A DNA stretch of 35,101 bases from Clostridia bacterium (lineage in GTDB: Bacteria > Bacillota_A > Clostridia > Oscillospirales > CAG-272): the NCBI GenBank assembly GCA_017501175.1, contig JAFVXK010000032.1:1-35101 (forward strand), read 5' to 3'. Each line of letters opens with the position of its first letter. Position 1 is the first letter of the stretch. A model generated the notes under the pieces. That model was not told where the DNA came from, did no database searches, and saw only the letters and a program-made list of their open reading frames with translations. A program made the translations under genes and the position numbers. Shown here piece by piece: positions 15,288-23,967 of the stretch.

Positions 15288-16511
15288 TCAATCAAAGCTA
15301 CTGTTTGTTTTGTCAAGACAGTGTCTGTCCATCGCGCCGAAGAAGGAGTCGCCCTCAAAAACGGTGAAGCGCCACATTCTGTCGCCCGTAAAGAGTCGTT
15401 TTTCGCTTCCGTCCGACGAAATGAATACGTACTTTGGCTCGGGAGCTAAAATCAGTATCGCCTTGCCGTCGCCCTCAACGCCGTAGTCAAAATGCCTTGC
15501 GAGAGAAACAAAGTGCTTCTTTCCGCCCAGCTTATATAGAAAATGAGCGTTTTTTTCGCTGGTGAAGTAGAGAGGGGTGCGTCTTTTTTCTATGGGCAAA
15601 AGACGGCAGGAATATATCTTTTCGCCGTATTTGAGGGTGAAACGGAGAGCTCCCGTTTTGCCAAGCTTAAATCCTTTTTCAGAGCGAAGGTCGAAAAGCT
15701 CGTAGTCCGAGCGCTCAACCGATGCCTTTAGGCGCTTTATAAATTTTCTCCTGGTAGAGAGCGCCCTGAGCTTAGGATAAGCGAGAATAAAGAACAAGAC
15801 TGCAAAAATGAAGACGAACAGTCCCGCTGTTGAAAACAGCCCAAGAACAGCCGATACAACCGTATAGACGTTTATGCAAAGGAAGACGAGAACCGGCGAG
15901 AGCGGGACGGTAAAGGGGTATATCAAGAGAATAAAGGCGAGCTTCAGCGCAAATCTCCAACGGCTGTTGAGCATATCGAGGCTGCGCGTTTCGTGAAGAA
16001 AGCTCCAATGACGGTGCGTTTCATATTCCGCATTAAGATTGATGAAAAGAAAAGCCGTGATATAGGTAGCGTAAATCAAAACGTAACGAAATCCGCCGGC
16101 AAATTCAAAAAGAAATTCCGCTTCACTGAAAGCGCCAAAGGGCGCAAAGAGCGAAAAGAGCGCTATCGGGCCGCAGGTTTCGAGAAGGAACTCGGGTGTC
16201 TTCAAAATCTGTCGGTATTCCGAAAACCGCTTACCCGTGTTGAGATTTTCTAAATATTCGTTTCTCGCTTGTACGTTATAAAGCCTGAAATGACGAACCA
16301 GCGAGTTGTACATAAGCAAGCTTCCAAGCAAAACTATAAGACATACCGACCAAAGAGGGAAGTCGGTGAATATTTGCGTGTCTTTGTCGTTGGCGACGTT
16401 CATCGTCAGAATGAATATGATGAAGCGCATAAGGAAGAAGAGTGCAAAAACGCCTATTCCACGAAGCAAATACATTGCTCTGACCAATGACCGACTGTAC
16501 GTGTTTTCCAT
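15288..16511 (-). CDS. uncharacterised multi-pass membrane protein
   Basis: I do not recognise the family of this 407-residue protein. It has about six hydrophobic segments in the first 250 residues (near 14-36, 52-70, 112-130, 140-160, 186-210 and 212-245), then a soluble C-terminal half of about 150 residues. That tail contains basic stretches (STRRKFIKRLKAS) and beta-like segments (GALRFTLKYGEKIYSCRLLPIEKRRTPLYF), perhaps a small sensor or PH-like domain. GGAGG lies 6 nt before the ATG, and a consensus promoter is upstream, so it is a single-gene unit. It is divergent from the citrate synthase operon and shares its 190-nt promoter region. No functional motif is visible. Confidence 0.72.
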   Translation of the reverse strand: MENTYSRSLVRAMYLLRGIGVFALFFLMRFIIFILTMNVANDKDTQIFTDFPLWSVCLIVLLGSLLMYNSLVRHFRLYNVQARNEYLENLNTGKRFSEYRQILKTPEFLLETCGPIALFSLFAPFGAFSEAEFLFEFAGGFRYVLIYATYITAFLFINLNAEYETHRHWSFLHETRSLDMLNSRWRFALKLAFILLIYPFTVPLSPVLVFLCINVYTVVSAVLGLFSTAGLFVFIFAVLFFILAYPKLRALSTRRKFIKRLKASVERSDYELFDLRSEKGFKLGKTGALRFTLKYGEKIYSCRLLPIEKRRTPLYFTSEKNAHFLYKLGGKKHFVSLARHFDYGVEGDGKAILILAPEPKYVFISSDGSEKRLFTGDRMWRFTVFEGDSFFGAMDRHCLDKTNSSFD

Positions 16512-16541
16512 GAAGTACCTCCGAGGAGTGAAGTCATTGAT

Positions 16542-16570
16542 AGTATATCACAATATCTTTCATATGTCAA
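16542..16570 (-). promoter_or_regulatory. promoter of the membrane protein gene
   Basis: Minus strand: TTGACA (16570-16565), 17 nt, TATACT (16547-16542), with TGA before the -10 box. Confidence 0.85.
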
Positions 16571-16621
16571 CTTTATAATAACAAATAGATTAATTTAATA
16601 TCAATAAATTCATTTAAAGTA

Positions 16622-16650
16622 TTGACAAATCCAAAATACTGTGCTATAAT
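16622..16650 (+). promoter_or_regulatory. consensus promoter of the citrate/aconitate operon
   Basis: TTGACA (16622-16627), 17 nt, TATAAT (16645-16650), with TGC before the -10 box. Both hexamers and the spacer are ideal, so unrepressed activity should be high. A GntR-type operator follows at the start of the transcript. Confidence 0.92.
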
Positions 16651-16659
16651 CATTTTCAA

Positions 16660-16679
16660 ATTGTATACAAGCATACAAT
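16660..16679 (+). promoter_or_regulatory. putative GntR-family operator
   Basis: Two nested symmetric elements: the perfect palindrome TTGTATACAA (16661-16670) and the inverted repeat ATTGTAT / ATACAAT with a 6-nt gap (16660-16679). The TGT-N-ACA pattern resembles sites of FadR/FCD-type GntR proteins. It begins 10 nt after the -10 box, where binding would block transcription. The probable binder is the GntR protein encoded at 18090. Confidence 0.65.
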
Positions 16680-16701
16680 CTTCGAAAAAAGGAGAAAAAA
16701 T

Positions 16702-18087
16702 ATGATTAAAAGAAATCCCGGCAGCAATCTGATTGAGCAGGCGCAGTACAAGTACTCGCTTCAGGACGTAGAGAACCCCAACCTCTACCGAGATATTTAT
16801 CCCTACGAGGAGGTTCCCAAGGTTGCCTTTAACCACAGACACGTGCCTATCTCTATGCCAAACGAGATATGGATAACCGATACGACCTTCCGCGACGGAC
16901 AGCAGTCGCGCGCGCCCTACACGGTAGAGCAGATAGTGGCTTTGTATAAGATGCTCTCACGCCTCGGCGGACCGAAGGGCATTATCAGACAGAGCGAGTT
17001 CTTTGTTTATACGAAGAAGGACCGTGAGGCAGTCGAAAAATGTATGGAGCTCGGCTACGAGTTCCCCGAGATAACCACGTGGATACGTGCAAAGCGCGAG
17101 GATTTCAACCTCGTGCGCGAGATTGGAATTAAGGAAACCGGAATACTTGTTTCCTGCTCCGACTACCACATATTCAAGAAGCTCGGACTTTCAAGACAGG
17201 AGGCGCTTGACCACTATCTTGCGGTTGTAAAGTCTGCGTTTGACGCAGGAATACGTCCGAGATGTCACCTTGAGGACATAACCCGTGCTGATTTTTACGG
17301 CTTTGTCGTTCCGTTTGTAAACGAGCTCACCGAGCTTTCGCGCGAGGCGAATATCCCCGTCAAAATCCGTATGTGCGACACTATGGGCTACGGAGTTTCC
17401 TACCCCGGCGTAGCACTTCCGCGAAGCGTTCCCGGCATCGTTTACGGTCTTCACCACTACGCAGACGTTCCCTCGGAGATGCTTGAGTGGCACGGACACA
17501 ACGACTTCTACCTCGGCGTTTCCAACGCTGTCAGCGCTTGGCTTTACGGTGCGTCCTCGGTCAACTGCTCGCTTCTCGGAATAGGCGAGAGAACCGGAAA
17601 CGTACCGCTTGAGGCTATGGTTATGCAGTACGCCTCGCTCCGCGGCACTCTCGACGGAATGGACACCACGGTTATAACCGAGATTGCAAGATATTTCGAG
17701 CGCGAGCTTGGCTACGACATTCCCCCGATGACCCCCTTCGTAGGCTCTGCATTCAACCTCACGAGAGCGGGAATTCACGCCGACGGTCTTATGAAGGACG
17801 CCGAGATATACAACGTCTTTGACACCGAGAAGATACTCAACCGCGTTCCAGACGTGGCTATTTCGAACACCTCGGGTATCGCGGGAATTGCATATTGGAT
17901 AAACAAGCATTACGCGCTTTCGGGCGACGCACAGGCTTCAAAGCACGACGACTGGGTTGTTAGCATTAAGCGAGACATCGACGCTCTTTATGCAGACGGT
18001 AGAACGACGCTTATGGGTGATGCCGAGCTCGAAAGTATAATAGCAGGATACCGCCCCGATCTGAAGCCCGACACCCTGGAGGGTTGA
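16702..18087 (+). CDS. probable Re-citrate synthase (HMGL-like / isopropylmalate synthase family)
   Basis: A 461-residue enzyme of the isopropylmalate/homocitrate synthase superfamily. It probably condenses acetyl-CoA with oxaloacetate to citrate, as shown for the Re-face citrate synthase of Clostridium kluyveri. The motif TDTTFRDGQQS places Arg64 and Asp65 in the active site, and HGHND (264-268) gives the metal ligands His264 and His266. GIGERTGNVPLE (293-304) is also typical. It lacks the C-terminal regulatory domain of LeuA, which fits the Re-citrate synthase length. It leads an operon with aconitase and isocitrate dehydrogenase, which is the main reason for choosing citrate synthase over isopropylmalate or homocitrate synthase. 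GGAG lies before the ATG. Related proteins are often mislabelled in databases. Confidence 0.8.
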   Translation: MIKRNPGSNLIEQAQYKYSLQDVENPNLYRDIYPYEEVPKVAFNHRHVPISMPNEIWITDTTFRDGQQSRAPYTVEQIVALYKMLSRLGGPKGIIRQSEFFVYTKKDREAVEKCMELGYEFPEITTWIRAKREDFNLVREIGIKETGILVSCSDYHIFKKLGLSRQEALDHYLAVVKSAFDAGIRPRCHLEDITRADFYGFVVPFVNELTELSREANIPVKIRMCDTMGYGVSYPGVALPRSVPGIVYGLHHYADVPSEMLEWHGHNDFYLGVSNAVSAWLYGASSVNCSLLGIGERTGNVPLEAMVMQYASLRGTLDGMDTTVITEIARYFERELGYDIPPMTPFVGSAFNLTRAGIHADGLMKDAEIYNVFDTEKILNRVPDVAISNTSGIAGIAYWINKHYALSGDAQASKHDDWVVSIKRDIDALYADGRTTLMGDAELESIIAGYRPDLKPDTLEG

Positions 18088-18089
18088 TT

Positions 18090-18743
18090 ATGATAATCGA
18101 CAAAAAGAGCGCCTCGCTTGAAAAGCAGGTCACCGCAACGCTCGAGGAGGAGATACTGACGGGCAAGCTTGAGTGCGGCACAGCCCTCACCGAACAGAGC
18201 CTCTCGGCAAGACTTGGCGTAAGCAGAACGCCTATCCGCGCGGCACTTCACACGCTTGCCGAGGAAGGACTTATCAGCCTCATTCCCAACAAGGGCGCTG
18301 TGGTTGTCGGCGTTACGCGTGACGATCTCGTGGACATTTATAAAATTAGAATGCGCCTTGAGGGGCTTGCCTCGGCAACGGCGGCGGTGAGAATATCCGA
18401 CGGCGACCTTGAGCGCCTGCGGAACGCGGTCGAGCTTGCAGAGTTTTATATAAGCAAAAACGACACCGAGCATCTTAAGGAGCTTGACACCGAGTTTCAC
18501 TCGATAATTTACAGAGCCTCGGGAAACAGAATGCTGAACAAAACGCTCTCCGAGCTTCACCGTAATATAACCTCGTACAGAAAAATGTCGCTTGCCGTCC
18601 CCGGCAGACTCGAGAGGTCGGCCCGTGAGCACAGAGAAATATTCGAGGCGATAGAGGCGCGCGACGCCGAGAGGGCAGACAGACTTACCTCGGAGCATAT
18701 CGCAGCCGCTCTAGAAAATATGCTCATAACCGTTGAAAAATAG
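18090..18743 (+). CDS. GntR-family regulator (FCD domain)
   Basis: A 217-residue FadR-type regulator. A GntR winged helix covers residues 1-70 (LTEQSLSARLGVSRTPIRAAL is the helix-turn-helix). The rest is an all-helical FCD ligand domain with the metal-site residues Asp133, His137, His181 and His203 in place. FCD regulators commonly sense small carboxylic acids, so citrate or a related acid is a reasonable guess. A TTG overlapping the previous stop would extend the protein by two residues, but GGAGG lies 7 nt before the ATG at 18090. It starts 2 nt after the citrate synthase stop. It probably represses its own operon through the palindrome at 16660-16679. Confidence 0.92.
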   Translation: MIIDKKSASLEKQVTATLEEEILTGKLECGTALTEQSLSARLGVSRTPIRAALHTLAEEGLISLIPNKGAVVVGVTRDDLVDIYKIRMRLEGLASATAAVRISDGDLERLRNAVELAEFYISKNDTEHLKELDTEFHSIIYRASGNRMLNKTLSELHRNITSYRKMSLAVPGRLERSAREHREIFEAIEARDAERADRLTSEHIAAALENMLITVEK

Positions 18744-18756
18744 AAAGGAACACAAA

Positions 18757-20688
18757 ATGGGATACACTATTGCACAAAAAATAATCAAGGCACACCTCGT
18801 CACAGGCGAGATGAAGGTCGGTGAGGAGATTGGTCTTCGCATCGACCAGACACTGACGCAGGACGCGACGGGCACTATGGCTTACCTTCAGTTCGAGGCT
18901 ATGGGTACAAAGCGCGTCAAAACCGAGCTTTCGGTAGCTTACATCGACCACAACACGCTTCAGGCAGGCTTTGAAAATGCCGACGACCACCGTTATATCC
19001 AGACGGTAACGAAAAAGCACGGAATTCGCTTCTCGCGTCCCGGAAACGGCATCTGCCATCAGGTGCATCTTGAAAGATTTGCAAAGCCCGGAGGGACGCT
19101 TATCGGCTCTGACAGCCACACCCCCACAGCAGGCGGCATAGGAATGCTTGCAATGGGTGCCGGCGGTCTTGACGTCGCGGTAGCTATGGGCGGCGGTACT
19201 TACTACATCACTATGCCAAAAATGATAAAGGTAAATCTCATCGGCAGACTTTCGGATTACGTCAGCGCAAAGGACGTTATTCTCGAGGTGCTCCGTATTC
19301 TCTCGGTAAAGGGCGGCGTCGGTGCTGTCGTCGAGTACGGCGGAGAGGGCGTTTGTACGCTTTCCGTACCCCAGAGAGCAACCATAACCAATATGGGCGC
19401 TGAGCTTGGAGCGACTACCTCTATTTTCCCATCTGACGAGGTAACGCGCAGCTTCCTTCGCGCAGAGGGCAGAGAAAAGGACTATACCCCTCTGGCTTCC
19501 GACCCCGATGCTATATACGATGCAGAGTACACGGTTGATTTGTCGGCGCTCCGTCCCCTCGCTGCTTGTCCTCACAGCCCTGACAACGTGAAGCCCGTCG
19601 CAGAGCTTGCAGGCTCTAAAATCGACCAGATATGCATAGGCTCTTGCACAAACTCGTCGATGCTCGATATGCTGACGGTTGCGGCTATGCTCAAGGGCAA
19701 GACCGTTCACCCCGACATTTCTCTTTCGATTTCTCCAGGCTCGAAGCAGGTTTATACGATGCTTGCCGATTGCGGTGCGCTTGCCGACCTTATTGCAGCC
19801 GGCGCGAGAATACTTGAATGTGCCTGCGGCCCTTGTATCGGAATGGGCTTCTCTCCGAAGTCAAAGGGTGTCAGCCTTCGTACCTTTAACCGTAACTTCC
19901 TCGCAAGAAGCGGCACTGCCGACGCAGAGGTTTATCTCGTTTCTCCCGAAACCGCCGCGGCATCGGCAATAAGCGGTGTATTCACCGACCCGACAACTCT
20001 CGGTAAAGCTCCCGCGGTTAAAATTCCCGACAGCTTTACCATCAACGATAACCTTATAGAGCTTCCTGCCACCGAGGCAGAGGCAGACGCGGTGACCGTC
20101 GAGCGCGGACCGAACATCAAGCCTATCCCTGTCGGAAAAGCACCCGATGAGAACCTCGACTGCGAGCTTATACTCAAGGTTGGCGACAACATCACCACCG
20201 ACCACATTATGCCTGCCGGCGCGAAGATACTTCCGTTCCGCTCAAACGTGCCGAAGCTCTCGGAGTTCTGCTTCACCGTATGTGACAAGGACTTCCCCGA
20301 GCGCGCAAAGGCAAAGGGCGGCGGAGTAATCCTCGGCGGCTCAAACTACGGACAGGGCTCGTCGCGTGAGCACGCGGCGCTTGTTCCTCTCTATCTCGGA
20401 GTAAAGGCGGTTATTGCAAAGAGCTTTGCGCGTATCCACGTTGCAAACCTCATTAACTTCGGTATCGTTCCTATGACGCTTGCAAACGAGGCGGACTACG
20501 ATAAGATTGCCGAGGGCGACGAAATTTACATCGAGGGCTTCCGCGAGGCTATCGAAAAGTCCGACCGCGCAGTGCTCGTTGACCGCAAAAACTCAACACG
20601 GGTCGAGCTTATACTCAATTTCACCGCCCGTCAGAGAGAAATTCTCCTCGCAGGCGGAACTCTTAATTACACCAAGCAAAAATCCTAA
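18757..20688 (+). CDS. aconitate hydratase
   Basis: A 643-residue [4Fe-4S] aconitase that interconverts citrate and isocitrate in the cytoplasm. The three cluster cysteines are visible: Cys297 in GSCTNSS and Cys357 and Cys360 in CACGPC. SDSHTPTAGGIGMLAMGAGGLDVAVAMGG is a clear family signature. The C-terminal swivel domain has GGSNYGQGSSREHAAL. The length fits the mitochondrial/clostridial type rather than the 890-residue AcnA. A longer frame begins inside the GntR gene, but AAGGAA stands 6 nt before the chosen ATG. It lies 13 nt after the GntR stop. Its position between citrate synthase and isocitrate dehydrogenase genes supports aconitase over isopropylmalate or homoaconitate isomerase. Confidence 0.95.
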   Translation: MGYTIAQKIIKAHLVTGEMKVGEEIGLRIDQTLTQDATGTMAYLQFEAMGTKRVKTELSVAYIDHNTLQAGFENADDHRYIQTVTKKHGIRFSRPGNGICHQVHLERFAKPGGTLIGSDSHTPTAGGIGMLAMGAGGLDVAVAMGGGTYYITMPKMIKVNLIGRLSDYVSAKDVILEVLRILSVKGGVGAVVEYGGEGVCTLSVPQRATITNMGAELGATTSIFPSDEVTRSFLRAEGREKDYTPLASDPDAIYDAEYTVDLSALRPLAACPHSPDNVKPVAELAGSKIDQICIGSCTNSSMLDMLTVAAMLKGKTVHPDISLSISPGSKQVYTMLADCGALADLIAAGARILECACGPCIGMGFSPKSKGVSLRTFNRNFLARSGTADAEVYLVSPETAAASAISGVFTDPTTLGKAPAVKIPDSFTINDNLIELPATEAEADAVTVERGPNIKPIPVGKAPDENLDCELILKVGDNITTDHIMPAGAKILPFRSNVPKLSEFCFTVCDKDFPERAKAKGGGVILGGSNYGQGSSREHAALVPLYLGVKAVIAKSFARIHVANLINFGIVPMTLANEADYDKIAEGDEIYIEGFREAIEKSDRAVLVDRKNSTRVELILNFTARQREILLAGGTLNYTKQKS

Positions 20689-20739
20689 TCATTCGGACTA
20701 ATTCGCTTTCAAAAACAAGTTGAATTAAGGAGAAATCGT

Positions 20740-22590
20740 ATGAAATTAAACTTTAAGGTAGATAAAGCCTTCGACGTCGGTATTAAAAGGCTTGGAAAGC
20801 TGCTTGGCTACGAGTGTGGCGAGGGCATCACGGTTTATGCCGAAAAGGGTGACAAAATCGGCGTTAAGCTGGCCGACGGAGTTGCCACCGTCTATTACAG
20901 AGATAAGGTGCAATTCTTCCGCGGACTAGGAATTCTTGCTGAAAATGTAAAGAAAAGTTGTCAATTCGAGATATTCGAGGACGGCCATTTCACCACTCTT
21001 TCGGCAATGATTGACGCATCGCGCTGCCTTGTTCCAAAGGTAGAGTCGGTGTTCTCGGTACTCGATTACATGGCGGTTATGGGCTACAATATGATGATGC
21101 TCTACACAGAGGATATGATTGAGCTTGAGGGAAGACCGTACTTTGGATATATGCGCGGACGCTACTCGATGGAGGAGCTTCACGCCATTGACGATTACGC
21201 ATACGAGTACGGCATTGAGGCTATTGCCTGCGTCGAGTGCTACGGCCACATGGAGAAGTACCTCATTTGGCCCGAGGCAAGAAAAATCAAAGACAATGAC
21301 AGAGTTATGCTGGCACGCGAGGAGGAAACCTTCAAGTTCGTTGACCAGCTTATCTCCACAGCCTCAAAGGCATTCCGCTCGAGAAGAATACACATCGGTA
21401 TGGACGAGGCGTGGAATATGGGACGCGGAGCCTTCCTTACTAAAAACGGCTACGTTCCGCCCTTTGACATCTTCAACGAGTATATGGAGCGTCTTATCGG
21501 CATCACTAACAAGTACGGTATGAAGCCTATGATGTGGTCGGATATGTACTTCCGCGTGCAGAATCCAAAGGACGCCTACTACCAGGAGTCCACCGAAATC
21601 CCCGAGAGCACGAAAAAGCTCATACCGAAGGAGGTAGAGCTCGTATTCTGGCACTACGGCGAGAAGCCCTGGTGCGACGATTATATGCTCAAAAAGCATA
21701 ACGAGCTTGGCAGAAAGGTCATCTACGCCGGCGGTAACTGGGGCTGGACCGGACACTTCCCCGAGAACAACTATATGATGTCGACGACGAAATTCTCGCT
21801 CGACGCCTGCAGAAATAACGGCGTAAAAGAGGCAATGCTCACTATATGGGGCAACGACAACAATGAGTGCGACACCTATGCAAACCTCTTCGGACTGTCC
21901 TATTTTGCCGAGAATTGCTATGACAAATCGCCCTCAAAGGATAAGCTTAAGGCGAGATTTGAGGCTACGACAGGCGGTGATTACGAGCTCTTCTACAAGA
22001 TGAGCTACTACCACAGCGATTTTGAGAACGGCGACGATTACCCCAACTTCAACAACCGCTTCTTCGGAAAGCCACTCTTCTGGCAGGACGTCCTTGCGGG
22101 GCTTCACGATAAGAGCCTATTTAGTAAGCCGATGTCAAAGCACTACGAGATGTCAGCCGAGATTTATCGCGGTAAGGAGAACGATGCGCGCTTCGGATAC
22201 CTTTACGAGTTTGCATTCCGCACTCTTGACTATCTTGCAACCAAGACCTACATTGCAGAAAGACTTCAGCCTGCCTACAAGGCGGGAGACAGAGAGCTTC
22301 TTCTTGAATTAAAGGATAAGCACCTGCCTCTTCTCAAGGAAAAATGTATGGCTATTCACAAGACTCACAAGGCGGCGTGGTTCAAAAATAACAAGGTTAT
22401 GGGCTGGCAGAATCTCGACATCAGATATGCCGGCGTCGTGGCAAGATGCGATACCGCAATCGAGCAGATAACCGATTATCTCGACGGAAAAATCTCAAAA
22501 ATCGAGGAGCTTGAGGAGGAAAGACTCAACAAATGGCTCTCGGGCTTCGTGCAGTACAGCGATATAGCAACCGTTAATATTAAGATTTGA
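20740..22590 (+). CDS. glycoside hydrolase family 20-like protein
   Basis: A 616-residue protein with the (beta/alpha)8 barrel of GH20 beta-N-acetylhexosaminidases. The catalytic pair Asp222-Glu223 is in RRIHIGMDEAW. An N-terminal alpha/beta domain of about 85 residues precedes the barrel (VYYRDKVQFFRGLGILAE is the usual link). Conserved pieces such as GYNMMMLYTEDM, FGYMRGRYS and PMMWSDMYFRV follow. The last 180 residues are helical. No signal peptide is present, so it would act on imported amino-sugar oligosaccharides. AAGGAG stands 7 nt before the ATG. Its place between aconitase and isocitrate dehydrogenase, with no promoter or terminator on either side, is odd and may couple amino-sugar use with glutamate synthesis. 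Confidence 0.85.
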   Translation: MKLNFKVDKAFDVGIKRLGKLLGYECGEGITVYAEKGDKIGVKLADGVATVYYRDKVQFFRGLGILAENVKKSCQFEIFEDGHFTTLSAMIDASRCLVPKVESVFSVLDYMAVMGYNMMMLYTEDMIELEGRPYFGYMRGRYSMEELHAIDDYAYEYGIEAIACVECYGHMEKYLIWPEARKIKDNDRVMLAREEETFKFVDQLISTASKAFRSRRIHIGMDEAWNMGRGAFLTKNGYVPPFDIFNEYMERLIGITNKYGMKPMMWSDMYFRVQNPKDAYYQESTEIPESTKKLIPKEVELVFWHYGEKPWCDDYMLKKHNELGRKVIYAGGNWGWTGHFPENNYMMSTTKFSLDACRNNGVKEAMLTIWGNDNNECDTYANLFGLSYFAENCYDKSPSKDKLKARFEATTGGDYELFYKMSYYHSDFENGDDYPNFNNRFFGKPLFWQDVLAGLHDKSLFSKPMSKHYEMSAEIYRGKENDARFGYLYEFAFRTLDYLATKTYIAERLQPAYKAGDRELLLELKDKHLPLLKEKCMAIHKTHKAAWFKNNKVMGWQNLDIRYAGVVARCDTAIEQITDYLDGKISKIEELEEERLNKWLSGFVQYSDIATVNIKI

Positions 22591-22630
22591 GTGCACAAAA
22601 ACCAACAAAAAGTAAAGGAAAGTTTACAAA

Positions 22631-23800
22631 ATGGCAGATTACAAGGAAAATCTCGACCTCGCTTGCGAGAAATTCAGAAAAATTTTAGAAGGACAGCTTA
22701 AAAGAGTTGAGGATATGAAGGCGCAGGGCGACTTCACCGATTACGAAGCGATTGATACCATCAAAATCGGTGTCTGCGGAGGCGACGGCATAGGTCCTAT
22801 CATCACAAAGGAGGCGGCAAGGGTTCTTGAATTTATCCTCTCCGACCTCGTTGCGTCGGGCAAGGTTAAGTTCATAACCATCGACGGACTGACACTCGAA
22901 AACAGAATAGTGAATATGAAGGCTATTCCCGACGACGTTATGGCGGCACTCAAGGGCTGTGACATAATTCTTAAAGGTCCGACCACAACGCCTCAAAAGG
23001 GCTCGGGAATGCCCAACATCGAGTCGGCAAACGTAGCAATGAGAAAGGCTCTCGACCTTTTTGCGAACATTCGTCCCGTCAAAGTTCCCGAGGAGGGCAT
23101 CAACTGGACTATCTTCCGCGAGAATACCGAGGGCGGCTATGCGGTTGGCTCGTCGGGCTTCAACGTTACCGAGGACCTTGCAGTTGACTTTACCGTAACC
23201 ACAAAGCAGGGCTCTGACAGAATTGCCCGTCTTGCATACGACTACGCGAGAAAGAACGGCAGAACCAGAGTTTCTCTCGTAACCAAGGCAAACATAATCA
23301 AGACAACCGACGGTAACTTCCTTGAGGACTGCCATAAGGTCGCAGACCTCTATCCCGAAATAACGACGGATGAATGGTATGCAGATATTATGACGGCAAA
23401 GCTTGTTGACAAGAAGCGCCGCCGTGACTTCCAGGTGCTCCTTCTCCCCAATCTCTACGGTGATATTATTTCCGACGAGGCAGCAGAATTCCAGGGCGGA
23501 GTAGGCACGGCAGGCTGTGCTAATATCGGTAAAAAGTACGCAATGTTCGAGGCTATTCACGGCTCAGCTCCGAGAATGGTAAACGAGGGAAGAGCACAGT
23601 TTGCAGACCCCTCGTCGATGCTTCGCGCCTGCGTAATGCTTCTTTCTCATATCGGCTATCAAGACAGAGCGGATAAGCTTGAAAGAGCTCTCGACATATG
23701 CTCGTTTGAGGAAAAGAAGCTCGTTATAACCGGAAGAGCCGATGGTGCAACCTGCGAGGACTTCGGCAATTACGTAATGGAAACGCTCAAAGCACTTTAA
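22631..23800 (+). CDS. isocitrate dehydrogenase (isocitrate/isopropylmalate dehydrogenase family)
   Basis: A 389-residue beta-decarboxylating dehydrogenase that should convert isocitrate to 2-oxoglutarate. Isocitrate specificity is supported by Ser132, Asn134 and Arg138 (ESANVAMRK), matching Ser113, Asn115 and Arg119 of E. coli Icd. Isopropylmalate dehydrogenases lack that Ser and Asn. Other motifs are FRENTEGGYAVG, VTKANIIKTTDGNF and NLYGDIISDEAAEFQGG. At the adenosine pocket the sequence after HGSAP is Arg315-Met316, unlike Asp-Ile of NAD-dependent or Lys-Tyr of NADP-dependent relatives; the positive charge hints at NADP. It is the last gene of the operon and a terminator follows. Confidence 0.9.
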   Translation: MADYKENLDLACEKFRKILEGQLKRVEDMKAQGDFTDYEAIDTIKIGVCGGDGIGPIITKEAARVLEFILSDLVASGKVKFITIDGLTLENRIVNMKAIPDDVMAALKGCDIILKGPTTTPQKGSGMPNIESANVAMRKALDLFANIRPVKVPEEGINWTIFRENTEGGYAVGSSGFNVTEDLAVDFTVTTKQGSDRIARLAYDYARKNGRTRVSLVTKANIIKTTDGNFLEDCHKVADLYPEITTDEWYADIMTAKLVDKKRRRDFQVLLLPNLYGDIISDEAAEFQGGVGTAGCANIGKKYAMFEAIHGSAPRMVNEGRAQFADPSSMLRACVMLLSHIGYQDRADKLERALDICSFEEKKLVITGRADGATCEDFGNYVMETLKAL

Positions 23801-23825
23801 TCAGCGTCGGACTGAGCTTATAGAG

Positions 23826-23866
23826 AAAAATCGCGCTTGCAGTTGGAATCTGCGGCGCGATTTTTT
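23826..23866 (+). terminator. terminator of the citrate/aconitate operon
   Basis: AAAAATCGCGC pairs with GCGCGATTTTT, with an inner GCAG/CTGC stem, and ends in a T6 run. It closes the operon 26 nt after the dehydrogenase stop. Confidence 0.9.
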
Positions 23867-23938
23867 GTTGCCTTCGGGCAATCGTGCACGTTTAAAAATA
23901 AAGAGAATAATATTTTTACATTATTTTACAGGAAAGTA

Positions 23939-23967
23939 TTTACAAACGAAAAAATGTATGTTATAAT
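23939..23967 (+). promoter_or_regulatory. promoter of the surface/peptide/EPS-control operon
   Basis: TTTACA (23939-23944), 17 nt, TATAAT (23962-23967), with TGT before the -10 box. The leader to the first ATG is about 87 nt long and contains small symmetric pieces (CATTG-TG-CAATG), but I recognise no riboswitch. Confidence 0.8.

Noticed and set aside
16702..18087. 2-isopropylmalate or homocitrate synthase
   Set aside because: Possible by family, but there is no regulatory domain, no leucine or lysine genes, and the operon encodes aconitase and an isocitrate-type dehydrogenase.
17191..19710. Long minus-strand reading frames (17191-17910, 17988-18698, 18724-19710) opposite the citrate operon
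   Set aside because: They lie wholly opposite strongly supported enzyme genes, lack ribosome sites and have low-complexity Arg/Val/Cys-rich translations typical of antisense frames.
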